Below, piece by piece: positions 23,514 to 29,752 of a DNA stretch of 34,990 nt. A program made the position numbers and the translations under genes. Source of the DNA: an uncultured Eubacteriales bacterium (GTDB taxonomy: Bacteria > Bacillota > Clostridia > Oscillospirales > Oscillospiraceae); the NCBI GenBank assembly GCA_900544405.1, contig UQVA01000021.1, positions 1 through 34,990 on the forward strand, read 5' to 3'. The notes beneath the pieces were generated by a model that saw only the letters and a program-made list of their open reading frames with translations, was not told where the DNA came from and did not search any database. The stretch's first letter is position 1. Each line of letters begins with the position of its first letter.

Positions 23514-23654
23514 ATGTCGTTTTTCGAAAACACCCGCAAGCCTGTGGGGCTTGGCGGGAAGCTCATGGTGAACATGATGAATCTGGGTCACAGCCCTGTG
23601 GCGCGGTGGGGGCTTCAATTTCTGAATAGTCCACATTGCACAGGGCGGGCATGA
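23514..23654 (+). pseudogene. 5' fragment of methyltransferase 2 (operon A), broken at the junction
   Basis: ATG at 23514 with AAGGA upstream opens MSFFENTRKPVGLGG and continues to RWGLQFLN, about 33 of 38 residues identical to the intact protein at 25873-26478. After residue 38 the match stops; eight unrelated residues (SPHCTGRA) and a TGA follow. The SAM-binding region is entirely missing, so the product cannot be a working enzyme. Its end lies antisense within the truncated ATC-hydrolase-family gene. Confidence 0.88.
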
Positions 23655-24174
23655 TGTCCGTAAGACCGTGCCGGATGGCGAACTTCGCCGCCGGACACGA
23701 CGTAAATTCATAATAGATGGGCTTATCTTTATCGTAAGGCGCAACCGACATCTCGTAATCGTGCCATTTGTCGCAGCCGCTTTTCGCACGAACAAACGCC
23801 TTGTACATCAGCTTCCTCCAGAACGGCTTGTTGCAGTCCACAATTTTCAGCTTGCGGAAAGTTGGCAGGATCAGATTTTCCTCCATCTCTTCAATTTCGC
23901 GGAACGATGTGACGGCTTTGCAGACAACATAATAGCTCATGATAGCGATGCAGTCATAGGTGCCGCCTACGCCGTTGTGGAAATTCTTTTTGCCGCCCAG
24001 ATCGGTGCGCCAGTCGGAGAGAAAGTCGATGTACTGCCGCTGCACCTTTTCCCATACTGTCTCCCGCTCTGCTTCCGGATAGTGCAGGGCGATTTTCGCC
24101 CGTATCTCTTTCTTGCAAGGCTTTGAATACAGCACATGGCTTTTGCGGTCGAATAGAAGCTCGTTGTCCTTCAT
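23563..24174 (-). CDS. ATC-hydrolase-family protein (PF14196-like), 3'-truncated and chimeric
   Basis: 203 codons. Residues 1-188 resemble the L-2-amino-thiazoline-4-carboxylic acid hydrolase family: an N-terminal KKEIRAKI..HYPEAE segment, GGTYDCIAIMSYYVVCK around 71-86 with a candidate catalytic Cys75, FTSCPAAKFAIRHGLTDIMPALCNVDY near the end. The characterised member hydrolyses a cyclic thiazoline to S-carbamyl-cysteine; most relatives have unknown substrates. After SEIEA the normal C-terminus is lost. The last 15 residues are the antisense of the broken methyltransferase 2, so activity is doubtful. ATG at 24174 with GGAGGGAGG upstream. Last gene of operon B, 51 bp after methyltransferase 3. 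Confidence 0.75.
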   Translation of the reverse strand: MKDNELLFDRKSHVLYSKPCKKEIRAKIALHYPEAERETVWEKVQRQYIDFLSDWRTDLGGKKNFHNGVGGTYDCIAIMSYYVVCKAVTSFREIEEMEENLILPTFRKLKIVDCNKPFWRKLMYKAFVRAKSGCDKWHDYEMSVAPYDKDKPIYYEFTSCPAAKFAIRHGLTDIMPALCNVDYSEIEAPTAPQGCDPDSSCSP

Positions 24175-24225
24175 CTAATTGCCTCCCTCCTTGTTTTTTC
24201 TTGCGCGCATGGGACTGTCTCCGGT

Positions 24226-24909
24226 TTAACCAGCTTTTCGGCAGACGAACCACGCCATGCTTTTCAGGTTTCCCATGTCCACATCCGTATACATTCCATC
24301 CAGCCGTGCTTTCAGACTGGAAACCGTCTCATAGGGCGGTGTGAAAAACCCTGTCTTTTCATAAACATGCCGGACAAACCAATCCGTCCGCCTATGCCCG
24401 CCCTTCACATAAAAGCAGCCGCAGAATGTCCCGCCGGGTCTCAAAACCCGGAAAACCTCCCGATAAGCGGCTTCCTTGTCCGGAAAAGCATGAAAGCCGT
24501 TCAGCGACAAAACGATGTCGAAAGTATCGTCTGCATAGGGAAGCGCCCCCACATCGCCCTGCCGGAGGGTTACATTTTTCAGGTGCAGACGGTCAGCCTT
24601 TTCCTGTGCCTGCCCCATCATATCCGCCGAGTAATCGAGGCAGGTGATGTCCGCCTCCTGCATAGCCCGGTAAACCGGCATGGTCAGAACACCGGTTCCC
24701 ACCGGCACTTCCAGCAGCTTGCCGGAGAAATGCTCCGGAATCCCGGACATTGCCTTTTCCAAATAGGCGTCGTTTTCCGCCTTGTTCATTGCCCACACCA
24801 AGCGGCACACCGCTTTCCCGCTCAGAGTAGAGCAGGTGATCATGCCGTCATAAAAACTGTTGCCGCCCGTCATTCGATACGCACTGCGAATGGCTTCTTT
24901 TCGTTCCAT
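24226..24909 (-). CDS. Class I SAM-dependent methyltransferase 3 (operon B)
   Basis: 227 residues, UbiE/methyltransferase_11-like. SAM motif I LLEVPVGTGVLT at 65-76, CLDYSADMM acidic loop, RQGDVGALPYADDTFDIVLS and VFRVLRPGG as motifs II and III. The first 60 residues include a cysteine-containing MITCSTLSGKAVCRLVW segment. Acceptor unknown. ATG at 24909 with AGAGGGAAG upstream. No equivalent in operon A. It lies 45 bp after the esterase gene. Confidence 0.85.
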   Translation of the reverse strand: MERKEAIRSAYRMTGGNSFYDGMITCSTLSGKAVCRLVWAMNKAENDAYLEKAMSGIPEHFSGKLLEVPVGTGVLTMPVYRAMQEADITCLDYSADMMGQAQEKADRLHLKNVTLRQGDVGALPYADDTFDIVLSLNGFHAFPDKEAAYREVFRVLRPGGTFCGCFYVKGGHRRTDWFVRHVYEKTGFFTPPYETVSSLKARLDGMYTDVDMGNLKSMAWFVCRKAG

Positions 24910-24954
24910 GGTTCTTCCCTCTGTGTTTCAATCCTCACGCGCCCGTTTCCAGTC

Positions 24955-25860
24955 TTATCTCTTCAAAAAATCCACGATCTTTGCGAAGTCCTCCTTCGCT
25001 TCCTTGAAGATCGGCAGCATACAGTAGCAATGCACCATCTTCGGGCGGGCGGACACCGTATAGGGGACATTGGCCCGTTTGCAGGCTTCCTCAAAGTCCG
25101 GCAAAGCACCGTAGAGCACCTCGTCGGCAGAATAGAAGAAGTGGATATCGCCTACGCCGGTAAAATCTCCCCGGGAGCCGGAGAGCATATAGTTCGGCAC
25201 ATTCTCGCAGCCATGCCGCATGAACTTTTCCACCGTCACCATAAAGGCATAGTCGATGGAAACGTCCCATTTATTGAGCGCCTGCATCCGCGCCTTTTCC
25301 GCATCGTTCCACGGCACCTCGCCGGGGGATACGGCGACGATATGCCTCGGCTGCGGCAGCGGCTCGGGCTGCGCGTTGTTGTGCGCCGCAATGCCAAGCG
25401 CCAGCGCACCGCCGGAGGAAAAACCACAGGTGTTGGCATTTCCGCCGCCGTACAGTGTAATCATTTTTCGATAACATTCGTACACCATCGCGTATGTTTC
25501 AGTAATGCAGTGCTCCATGCAGAGCGGGTAAAACGGAAACCACACATCACAGCCGGTCTCGCGGCAGAGCTTGCGCATCACAGGCAGGTCGCCCTTATCG
25601 GGGCCGATCACCATGCCGCCGCCAAAGAAATAGAGAATCGCGCGCTCGGACGGCTTCGGATGCTCTCGCACGATCAGGCAGGGAAAGCCGTTCACTGTAA
25701 TTGTTTCATAATACGCCTTGTGGTCAGTGGGCGTAAAAACGCCACGATGCCGGTTCTGCTTTTCAATTTCCTTTCGCAGTGCATCCTCCGGCAGGGCGAA
25801 CGCCTTTTTCGCGCCGGAGAGTTTGTATGCGCCGCGCAGGAAAGATGCAAAGATACTCAT
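24955..25860 (-). CDS. HSL-type alpha/beta hydrolase (esterase, operon B)
   Basis: A 301-residue hydrolase of the hormone-sensitive-lipase/acetyl-esterase group. The oxyanion motif is FGGG at 79-82 instead of the usual HGGG, the nucleophile elbow is GFSSG with Ser148, the acid is Asp246 (SADEVLYG) and the base His277 (KMVHCYC). The His-to-Phe change in the oxyanion motif is unusual. Likely hydrolyses a small ester or amide; substrate unknown. ATG at 25860, 12 bp after the methyltransferase-2 stop. Confidence 0.82.
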   Translation of the reverse strand: MSIFASFLRGAYKLSGAKKAFALPEDALRKEIEKQNRHRGVFTPTDHKAYYETITVNGFPCLIVREHPKPSERAILYFFGGGMVIGPDKGDLPVMRKLCRETGCDVWFPFYPLCMEHCITETYAMVYECYRKMITLYGGGNANTCGFSSGGALALGIAAHNNAQPEPLPQPRHIVAVSPGEVPWNDAEKARMQALNKWDVSIDYAFMVTVEKFMRHGCENVPNYMLSGSRGDFTGVGDIHFFYSADEVLYGALPDFEEACKRANVPYTVSARPKMVHCYCMLPIFKEAKEDFAKIVDFLKR

Positions 25861-25872
25861 GATTTAGCCCCC

Positions 25873-26478
25873 TCATTTCCGCGCCGTAATGCAGAGCCAG
25901 CTTTTCTTTTTGCGTATCTTCACATCGTGAAAGCCTGCCTGCTCCAGATACGTCTTCAGCTCAGCATCCTTGTAGATGGTCATGCCGCCGATGATCTCCG
26001 TCCACTTCTTGTCCTTGTCCGTATCGCCGTTGCTTTCGTTGCAGATGAGTAATGTCCCGCCGACCTTCAGCACCCGGTAAACCTCCCGGAAGCACCGCGG
26101 CAGATCGGGCCAGAAATAGACGGTCTCAAAGGCCGTGACCGCATCAAACCAGTCATCTGCGAATATCATATCCGCCACGCTGCCTTGCAGGACGGCGCAG
26201 CGGCCCTCCGCTATGGCGGCCTCGTTGACTTTTTTGGATTTCTCCACACTGACGGGGGAATAGTCAATGCCCTTGACAATACCCTCCGGGCATTTTTTCA
26301 GAAGTCTCTTGATGTTCGCCCCTCCGCCACAGCCGCAGTCCAGCACCTTGGCATCCGGTGCGGCATTCAGAAATTGAAGCCCCCACCGGGCCACGGCGCT
26401 GTGCCCGACATTCATCATGGCGACCATGATTTTCCCGCCAAGCCCCACAGGCTTTCTGGTGTTCTCAAAAAATGACAT
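25873..26478 (-). CDS. Class I SAM-dependent methyltransferase 2 (operon B, intact)
   Basis: 201 residues. N-terminal MSFFENTRKPVGLGGKI-MV motif, SAM motif I VLDCGCGGGANIK at 45-57, GIDYSPVSVEKSKKVN acidic loop, then ADDWFDAVTAFETVYFWPDLPRCF-EVYRVLKVGG. A small-molecule methyltransferase of unknown acceptor. GGAGG upstream of the ATG lies in the tail of methyltransferase 1; the genes are 4 bp apart. The 16-bp sequence at the operon A/ATC junction occurs here at 26365-26380 (reverse strand), inside the codons for LQFLN. Confidence 0.87.
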   Translation of the reverse strand: MSFFENTRKPVGLGGKIMVAMMNVGHSAVARWGLQFLNAAPDAKVLDCGCGGGANIKRLLKKCPEGIVKGIDYSPVSVEKSKKVNEAAIAEGRCAVLQGSVADMIFADDWFDAVTAFETVYFWPDLPRCFREVYRVLKVGGTLLICNESNGDTDKDKKWTEIIGGMTIYKDAELKTYLEQAGFHDVKIRKKKSWLCITARK

Positions 26479-26482
26479 CTTA

Positions 26483-27097
26483 TCACACCTCCGATTTCAC
26501 GCATTCCGCATAGGTCAGCGGGAAGGATGCCTTCAGAACAGCGCTTTTCCGCACCGTCCAGCCATTCTGCCGCAGAAAAGTCAGATATTCCTCGCTCGTC
26601 CACCTGCTGTGGAGAGGAAAGCCCGCCAGCTTCATAAAAAACGCTCTCGCCTTGCCGGGAAACGAATTTTCAGAGTGGGTGAAGGTCGGCGCAATCAGCA
26701 CGCCGTCGTCCTTCAGCACTCGGCGGATCTCGGCAAGGGCCTTCTCCGGCTGCGGCACGATATGCAGCGCATTGGACACGATTACCACATTGAAGGACTC
26801 CTCCGCGTAGGGCAGGCAGAACATATCCTGCACGGAAAAGTGCAGCTTGGCAGAGCGGTTATCCCGCTTTGCTTCAAGAATCATCTCCGCGGAGGCGTCC
26901 GTCGCCTCGATGTGCGCCGCCGCGTTTACGATGTGTTTTGCAATCAATCCCGTGCCGGTAGCAAGCTCCAGCACCGTCTTGTGCCGCACGACCGGCCGGA
27001 TCAGCTCATACATCTCGTCATACGCCGCCCGATCCTTTCGCATAAAGCGGTCGTAACGTCCGGCATTTTTGTCCCAGAAATTCTTGTGTTCCTGCAT
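26483..27097 (-). CDS. Class I SAM-dependent methyltransferase 1 (operon B)
   Basis: 204 residues, the close homologue of the protein at 21311-21925. MQEHKNFWDKNAGRYDRFM start, SAM motif VLELATGTGLIAK, DASAEM loop, QDMFCLPYAEESFNVV and EIRRVLKDDG. The same ECVKSE ending is followed by the next gene in both operons. I use the ATG at 27097: it aligns with the start of the homologue and has GAAAGGA 9 bases upstream. A TTG at 27115 and an ATG at 27106 lie too near that ribosome site. GTTAG-N6-CTAAC dyads sit 20 and 55 bp upstream. Confidence 0.87.
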   Translation of the reverse strand: MQEHKNFWDKNAGRYDRFMRKDRAAYDEMYELIRPVVRHKTVLELATGTGLIAKHIVNAAAHIEATDASAEMILEAKRDNRSAKLHFSVQDMFCLPYAEESFNVVIVSNALHIVPQPEKALAEIRRVLKDDGVLIAPTFTHSENSFPGKARAFFMKLAGFPLHSRWTSEEYLTFLRQNGWTVRKSAVLKASFPLTYAECVKSEV

Positions 27098-27116
27098 CGC
27101 TATCATTCCTTTCAAT

Positions 27117-27132
27117 GTTAGATTAACCTAAC
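27117..27132. promoter_or_regulatory. GTTAG-N6-CTAAC dyad, operon B proximal
   Basis: GTTAG (27117-27121) and CTAAC (27128-27132), same half-sites and spacing as 21236-21251 in operon A. Directly upstream of the ribosome site of methyltransferase 1. Confidence 0.6.
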
Positions 27133-27151
27133 CAATGCGTGCATTCGAGAG

Positions 27152-27167
27152 GTTAGATGACGCTAAC
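27152..27167. promoter_or_regulatory. GTTAG-N6-CTAAC dyad, operon B distal
   Basis: GTTAG (27152-27156) and CTAAC (27163-27167), extended to GGTTAG/CTAACC. It lies 35 bp from the proximal dyad. Confidence 0.6.
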
Positions 27168-27184
27168 CGTTGTGTCTTGGAAAA

Positions 27185-27200
27185 GCCGCATTTCTGCGGC
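27185..27200 (-). terminator. Hairpin after tetR-B
   Basis: GCCGCA/TGCGGC with a 4-nt loop, followed on the minus strand by TTTTCC. Equivalent in place and sequence to the hairpin after tetR-A. Confidence 0.6.
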
Positions 27201-27208
27201 CTTTCGGC

Positions 27209-27787
27209 TTATTCAAATAGCTCCCTGCAAGCGCCGTACACCAGCGTTTCCAGCACCTGCGGGTACAATTCTCCGATTTGCTCCTTGTGTGAGACGGTCA
27301 GAATCAGTCCGCGTACTGTCGCGGCGGCAAGTGACGCCCCCTGTTTAGGAACAAGGTCATATTTTTCCAGAAGCTGACGAATGTGCGTCTCGTCGTCGTG
27401 GTAATGCACATTTTTGACATCCTCCGGCAGTCTCTGCAAAAGCAGCTTTGCATCGTTTTCAATGAAAACCATGTCGCCGGTATCGGACAGCCGCCGGCAG
27501 ACGGCAAGGACCGCCTTTGCCGCGCGCTCCGACGGCTGCAAGCCGTTAGATTCACGCAGCGCGCGGTCAGCTACTCCGTAAAGCTCGGAGTGAATGCTCT
27601 CCAAAACCGCGAAGAAAAGCATTTCCTTGGATTCGTAGAATTTATAGAACGAGCCCTTCGCAATGCCGACCGCCTTTGTCAGCTGATCCACGGAGGTTTT
27701 CTTCATCCCCAGCGTGACAGCACAATGTCTCGTTTCCTTCAGCAACGCCTTGCGGAGCTGCTCAGTCTCGTAATCGGTAAAAGCCAA
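27209..27787 (-). CDS. TetR/AcrR-family repressor B of the methyltransferase cassette
   Basis: A 192-residue homologue of the repressor at 20616-21194. HTH KTSVDQLTKAVGIAKGSFYK, the same HYHDDETHIR and LAAATVRGLILT-SH-EQIG segments, and the same CRELF ending. TTG start with GGGAGGGT 6-7 bases before. It faces operon A from the far side of the island. The palindrome over its promoter keeps the arms and spacing of the tetR-A site, so the two repressors may cross-regulate (inference). Confidence 0.87.
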   Translation of the reverse strand: MAFTDYETEQLRKALLKETRHCAVTLGMKKTSVDQLTKAVGIAKGSFYKFYESKEMLFFAVLESIHSELYGVADRALRESNGLQPSERAAKAVLAVCRRLSDTGDMVFIENDAKLLLQRLPEDVKNVHYHDDETHIRQLLEKYDLVPKQGASLAAATVRGLILTVSHKEQIGELYPQVLETLVYGACRELFE

Positions 27788-27804
27788 GGTCGCACCCTCC
27801 CTGA

Positions 27805-27836
27805 AATATGACCGTTTCGGTTCTTCTGGTCATATT
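27805..27836. promoter_or_regulatory. Putative TetR operator B
   Basis: Perfect arms AATATGACC (27805-27813) and GGTCATATT (27828-27836) with a 14-nt spacer, overlapping the -10 box of tetR-B. Same architecture as 20567-20598. Confidence 0.7.
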
Positions 27837-27862
27837 ATACCGCGCTTTTTTCTGGTTTGCAA
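27834..27862 (-). promoter_or_regulatory. Promoter of tetR-B
   Basis: Minus-strand TTGCAA (27857-27862), 17-bp spacer, TATAAT (27834-27839), 46 bp upstream of the TTG start. Confidence 0.75.
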
Positions 27863-27956
27863 GGGGTGTAGAGAAAAACATACGCATTTTAACAAAAAAT
27901 TATTTTCCCTTAACACATTATTCCATGAAGGCGCTCCTCTTACTTTGGCAAAGTAC

Positions 27957-28046
27957 TGCACCCCCCTAAAATCAAAAATGCACCCCCCTCCAAACCGTAA
28001 TTGCACCCCCTTAACGGGTTTCTATCAAAATTAGAGTCATTTGCCA
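27957..28046 (+). repeat. TGCACCCCC iterons and 64-bp direct repeat, copy 1
   Basis: TGCACCCCC recurs at 27957, 27979 and 28002 (22-23 bp period). Bases 27983-28046, ending TTAGAGTCATTTGCCA, match 30289-30352 at 63 of 64 positions in the same orientation. The pair brackets the MerR/flavodoxin/CMD module. Regular C-rich iterons next to a unique tail look like a transposon end (IS21-like ends carry such multiple repeats), but no transposase is present. Confidence 0.75.
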
Positions 28047-28047
28047 T

Positions 28048-28089
28048 AAGTCCACCGTAATTTTGATAGAATTACGGTGGACTTTTTCT
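28048..28089 (+). terminator. First hairpin of repeat copy B
   Basis: A perfect 15-bp stem with 7-nt loop and T5. There is no gene immediately upstream on the plus strand, so it is a displaced copy of the tRNA-Ser-type terminator. Confidence 0.75.
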
Positions 28090-28143
28090 ATGCCAAAAAA
28101 CCGCTTGAAATCAAGGTTTTCACCATTCCAGAGCATAAACGAT

Positions 28144-28176
28144 CCCCGCCACAGAGCGATTCTGCGGCGGGGTTTT
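28144..28176 (+). terminator. Second hairpin of repeat copy B
   Basis: CCCCGCCACAGA / TCTGCGGCGGGG, 12 bp with one mismatch, then TTTT. Counterpart of 20098-20130. Confidence 0.6.
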
Positions 28177-28211
28177 GTGCTTTATATGGGTTTTGTGGCT
28201 TTTTTGTCGTT

Positions 28212-28266
28212 GCAATCGTTAAACAGCTGAGGGTAATCGTTGAATTATAGGTGCAATCGTTAAATG
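28212..28266 (+). repeat. Three iterons in repeat copy B
   Basis: GCAATCGTTAAACAG, GTAATCGTTGAATTA and GCAATCGTTAAATGA, with CGTT cores at 28217, 28238 and 28258 (spacing 21 and 20). Same family as the four-iteron array at 20166-20245; the fourth unit is missing. The remaining 70 bases to the next gene hold nothing recognisable. Confidence 0.75.
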
Positions 28267-28339
28267 ATTGTTTTTCAATCTTAGAGATTTAACAATTGTA
28301 GGTTGAATTTAGTATTCTCAATATAATGCTTATACATAT

Positions 28340-29104
28340 TCAGACCTCCTTGCCTGTTGCCTTAAAATATACTGTGTTGTCCACGGCTTCCAACCATTCA
28401 TTGGAGGTTTCATCCCCCGGAACCTCTACCGCCAGATGAGAGAACCAGCTATCCGGTGCAGCGCCGTGCCAGTGCTTTACACCCACAGGGATATTCACCA
28501 CATCGCCGGGGCGCAGCTCCTGTGCCGGTTTGCCCCATTCCTGATAGTAACCTCGTCCGGCCACGCAGACAAGAATCTGTCCGCCGCCGTTTTTCGCATG
28601 ATGAATGTGCCAGCTGTTGCGGCAGCTGGGTTCAAAGGTCACGTTGTAAATGCCGACCTGCTGCGTAGAAAGAGGTGCGAGATAGCTTTGCCCGATAAAA
28701 TATTTCGCAAAGTCATTATTGGGTGCGCCGATGGGAAAGACCATTTCATTCTGATGCTTGGCTTTTGCGTCGGCAGCATCGTCCTCCGCCCAAACCTCCT
28801 TTGCCATACGGAAGGCCGCCCACGCCTTGGGCCAGCCCGCATAAAATGCCGCATGGGTCAGGATCTCTGCGATCTCACACCGGGTAATGCCGTTGTTTTT
28901 TGCCGCCGTCAGGTGATACCGAAACGAGGCGTCCGTCAGTCCCTGCGCCATCAGCACCACCACTGTTACAATGCTGCGGTCCCGCAGGGAAAGCTTGTCT
29001 TCCCGGCTCCACACCTGCCCGAACAGCACATCATCATTCAATTCCGCAAATTTAGGAGCAAATTCCCCCAAAGCCTCTCTGCCTGCCGTTTGTTTAACTG
29101 CCAT
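28340..29104 (-). CDS. Carboxymuconolactone decarboxylase-like domain fused to a cupin
   Basis: 254 residues in two domains. Residues 1-110 form a CMD/AhpD-like helical domain (FGQVWSREDKLSLRDRSIVT, then YHLTAAKNNGITRCEIAEILTHAAFYAGWP) without the CxxC of peroxidase members. Residues 130-240 form a cupin with metal ligands His166/His168 (WHIHH) and His211/His213 (KHWHG) and PGDVVNIPVG. Such fusions accompany MerR-controlled quinone or aldehyde stress genes. Exact reaction unknown. ATG at 29104 with AGGAGG upstream, 3 bp after the reductase gene, so the two form one operon. Confidence 0.88.
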   Translation of the reverse strand: MAVKQTAGREALGEFAPKFAELNDDVLFGQVWSREDKLSLRDRSIVTVVVLMAQGLTDASFRYHLTAAKNNGITRCEIAEILTHAAFYAGWPKAWAAFRMAKEVWAEDDAADAKAKHQNEMVFPIGAPNNDFAKYFIGQSYLAPLSTQQVGIYNVTFEPSCRNSWHIHHAKNGGGQILVCVAGRGYYQEWGKPAQELRPGDVVNIPVGVKHWHGAAPDSWFSHLAVEVPGDETSNEWLEAVDNTVYFKATGKEV

Positions 29105-29107
29105 GGC

Positions 29108-29650
29108 TCACACCTCCTTGCCCATCTGATAAGCTTGCTCCAGCGCAATATGACCTGCGATCTCTCCCACGCCGTTTACGCCGCCTACAAACACTGTGCC
29201 AACCAGCGTGCAGCAGGGGAAGCAGTCTACCCAACCCTGCACAGCTTTTTCTGTGCCCGCAAAGGTTTCCGGTGCTTCCTCTGCCGCTGTTGCCAGCAAG
29301 TAGGCTTTCGTAAAGGCGTAGTCCGTATCGAACAATGGGTTGGCACGATCCAGCATAGTCTTGAGCTGACCGCTGACGCAGTAATAGTAGACGGGTGTTG
29401 CGAACACCAGCACATTTGCATCGTGCATTTTGGTGGCAATTTCCACGGCATCGTCTTTGATGACGCAGTGCCCCAACTTCAGGCAGGCAAGACAGCCCTT
29501 GCAGAAGCCAACTTGCTTTTCCCGCAGGTATATGGTTTCTACCTGATTACCTGCCTCCCGTGCGCCCTTGGCAAATGCTGCCGCCAGCGTTTCAGAGTTG
29601 CCGCCCCTGCGAGGGCTTGAAGAAAGAATCAACACTTTTTTACTCATCAT
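29108..29650 (-). CDS. Flavodoxin-family NAD(P)H-dependent FMN reductase
   Basis: A 180-residue flavodoxin-fold protein. The FMN phosphate-binding loop is SSSPRRGGNSE at 10-20, followed by a cysteine cluster Cys50/53/56/62 (CKGCLACLKLGHC) seen in iron-sulfur flavoprotein-like oxidoreductases, VFATPVYYYCVSGQLKTMLDR and a C-terminal GGVNGVGEI. Probably reduces quinones, azo or nitro compounds, or electrophile adducts. Start ATG-ATG at 29650/29647 with AAGGAG 6-9 bases upstream; the longer frame runs antisense through merR. Divergent from merR, under a MerR-type promoter. Confidence 0.87.
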   Translation of the reverse strand: MMSKKVLILSSSPRRGGNSETLAAAFAKGAREAGNQVETIYLREKQVGFCKGCLACLKLGHCVIKDDAVEIATKMHDANVLVFATPVYYYCVSGQLKTMLDRANPLFDTDYAFTKAYLLATAAEEAPETFAGTEKAVQGWVDCFPCCTLVGTVFVGGVNGVGEIAGHIALEQAYQMGKEV

Positions 29651-29690
29651 AAAACACTCCTTGCACTTCGGTTTCTTTTGTGTTATTATA

Positions 29691-29721
29691 ATGATAACAC
29701 CTAAACCTAACTTCAGGTCAA
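29691..29721 (-). promoter_or_regulatory. MerR-type promoter with 19-bp spacer
   Basis: Minus-strand TTGACC (29716-29721) and TATCAT (29691-29696) are separated by 19 bp, the over-long spacer typical of MerR-activated promoters. ACCTGAAGTTAGGT inside the spacer is a partial dyad at the expected place. It drives the reductase and CMD-cupin genes. Confidence 0.7.
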
Positions 29722-29752
29722 GATGTTTTTTGAAAATTTTCGGAGAATTTTT

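Larger units (their letters stand above)
28043..28266 (+). repeat. 224-bp island-flanking direct repeat, copy B
   Basis: Second copy of 19996-20219. The first hairpin (28048-28084) is AAGTCCACCGTAATT / AATTACGGTGGACTT with the identical TTGATAG loop. The outermost pairs changed on both arms relative to copy A. It abuts the 64-bp repeat: both contain the GCCA that ends copy A's tRNA. Confidence 0.8.

Noticed and set aside
23563..23654. Natural overlapping convergent genes
   Set aside because: Both products depart from their homologues at the same point, so a breakpoint explains the overlap better.
24367..26052. 561-codon plus-strand open frame
   Set aside because: Antisense to methyltransferase 3, the esterase and methyltransferase 2, all of which have motifs and ribosome sites.
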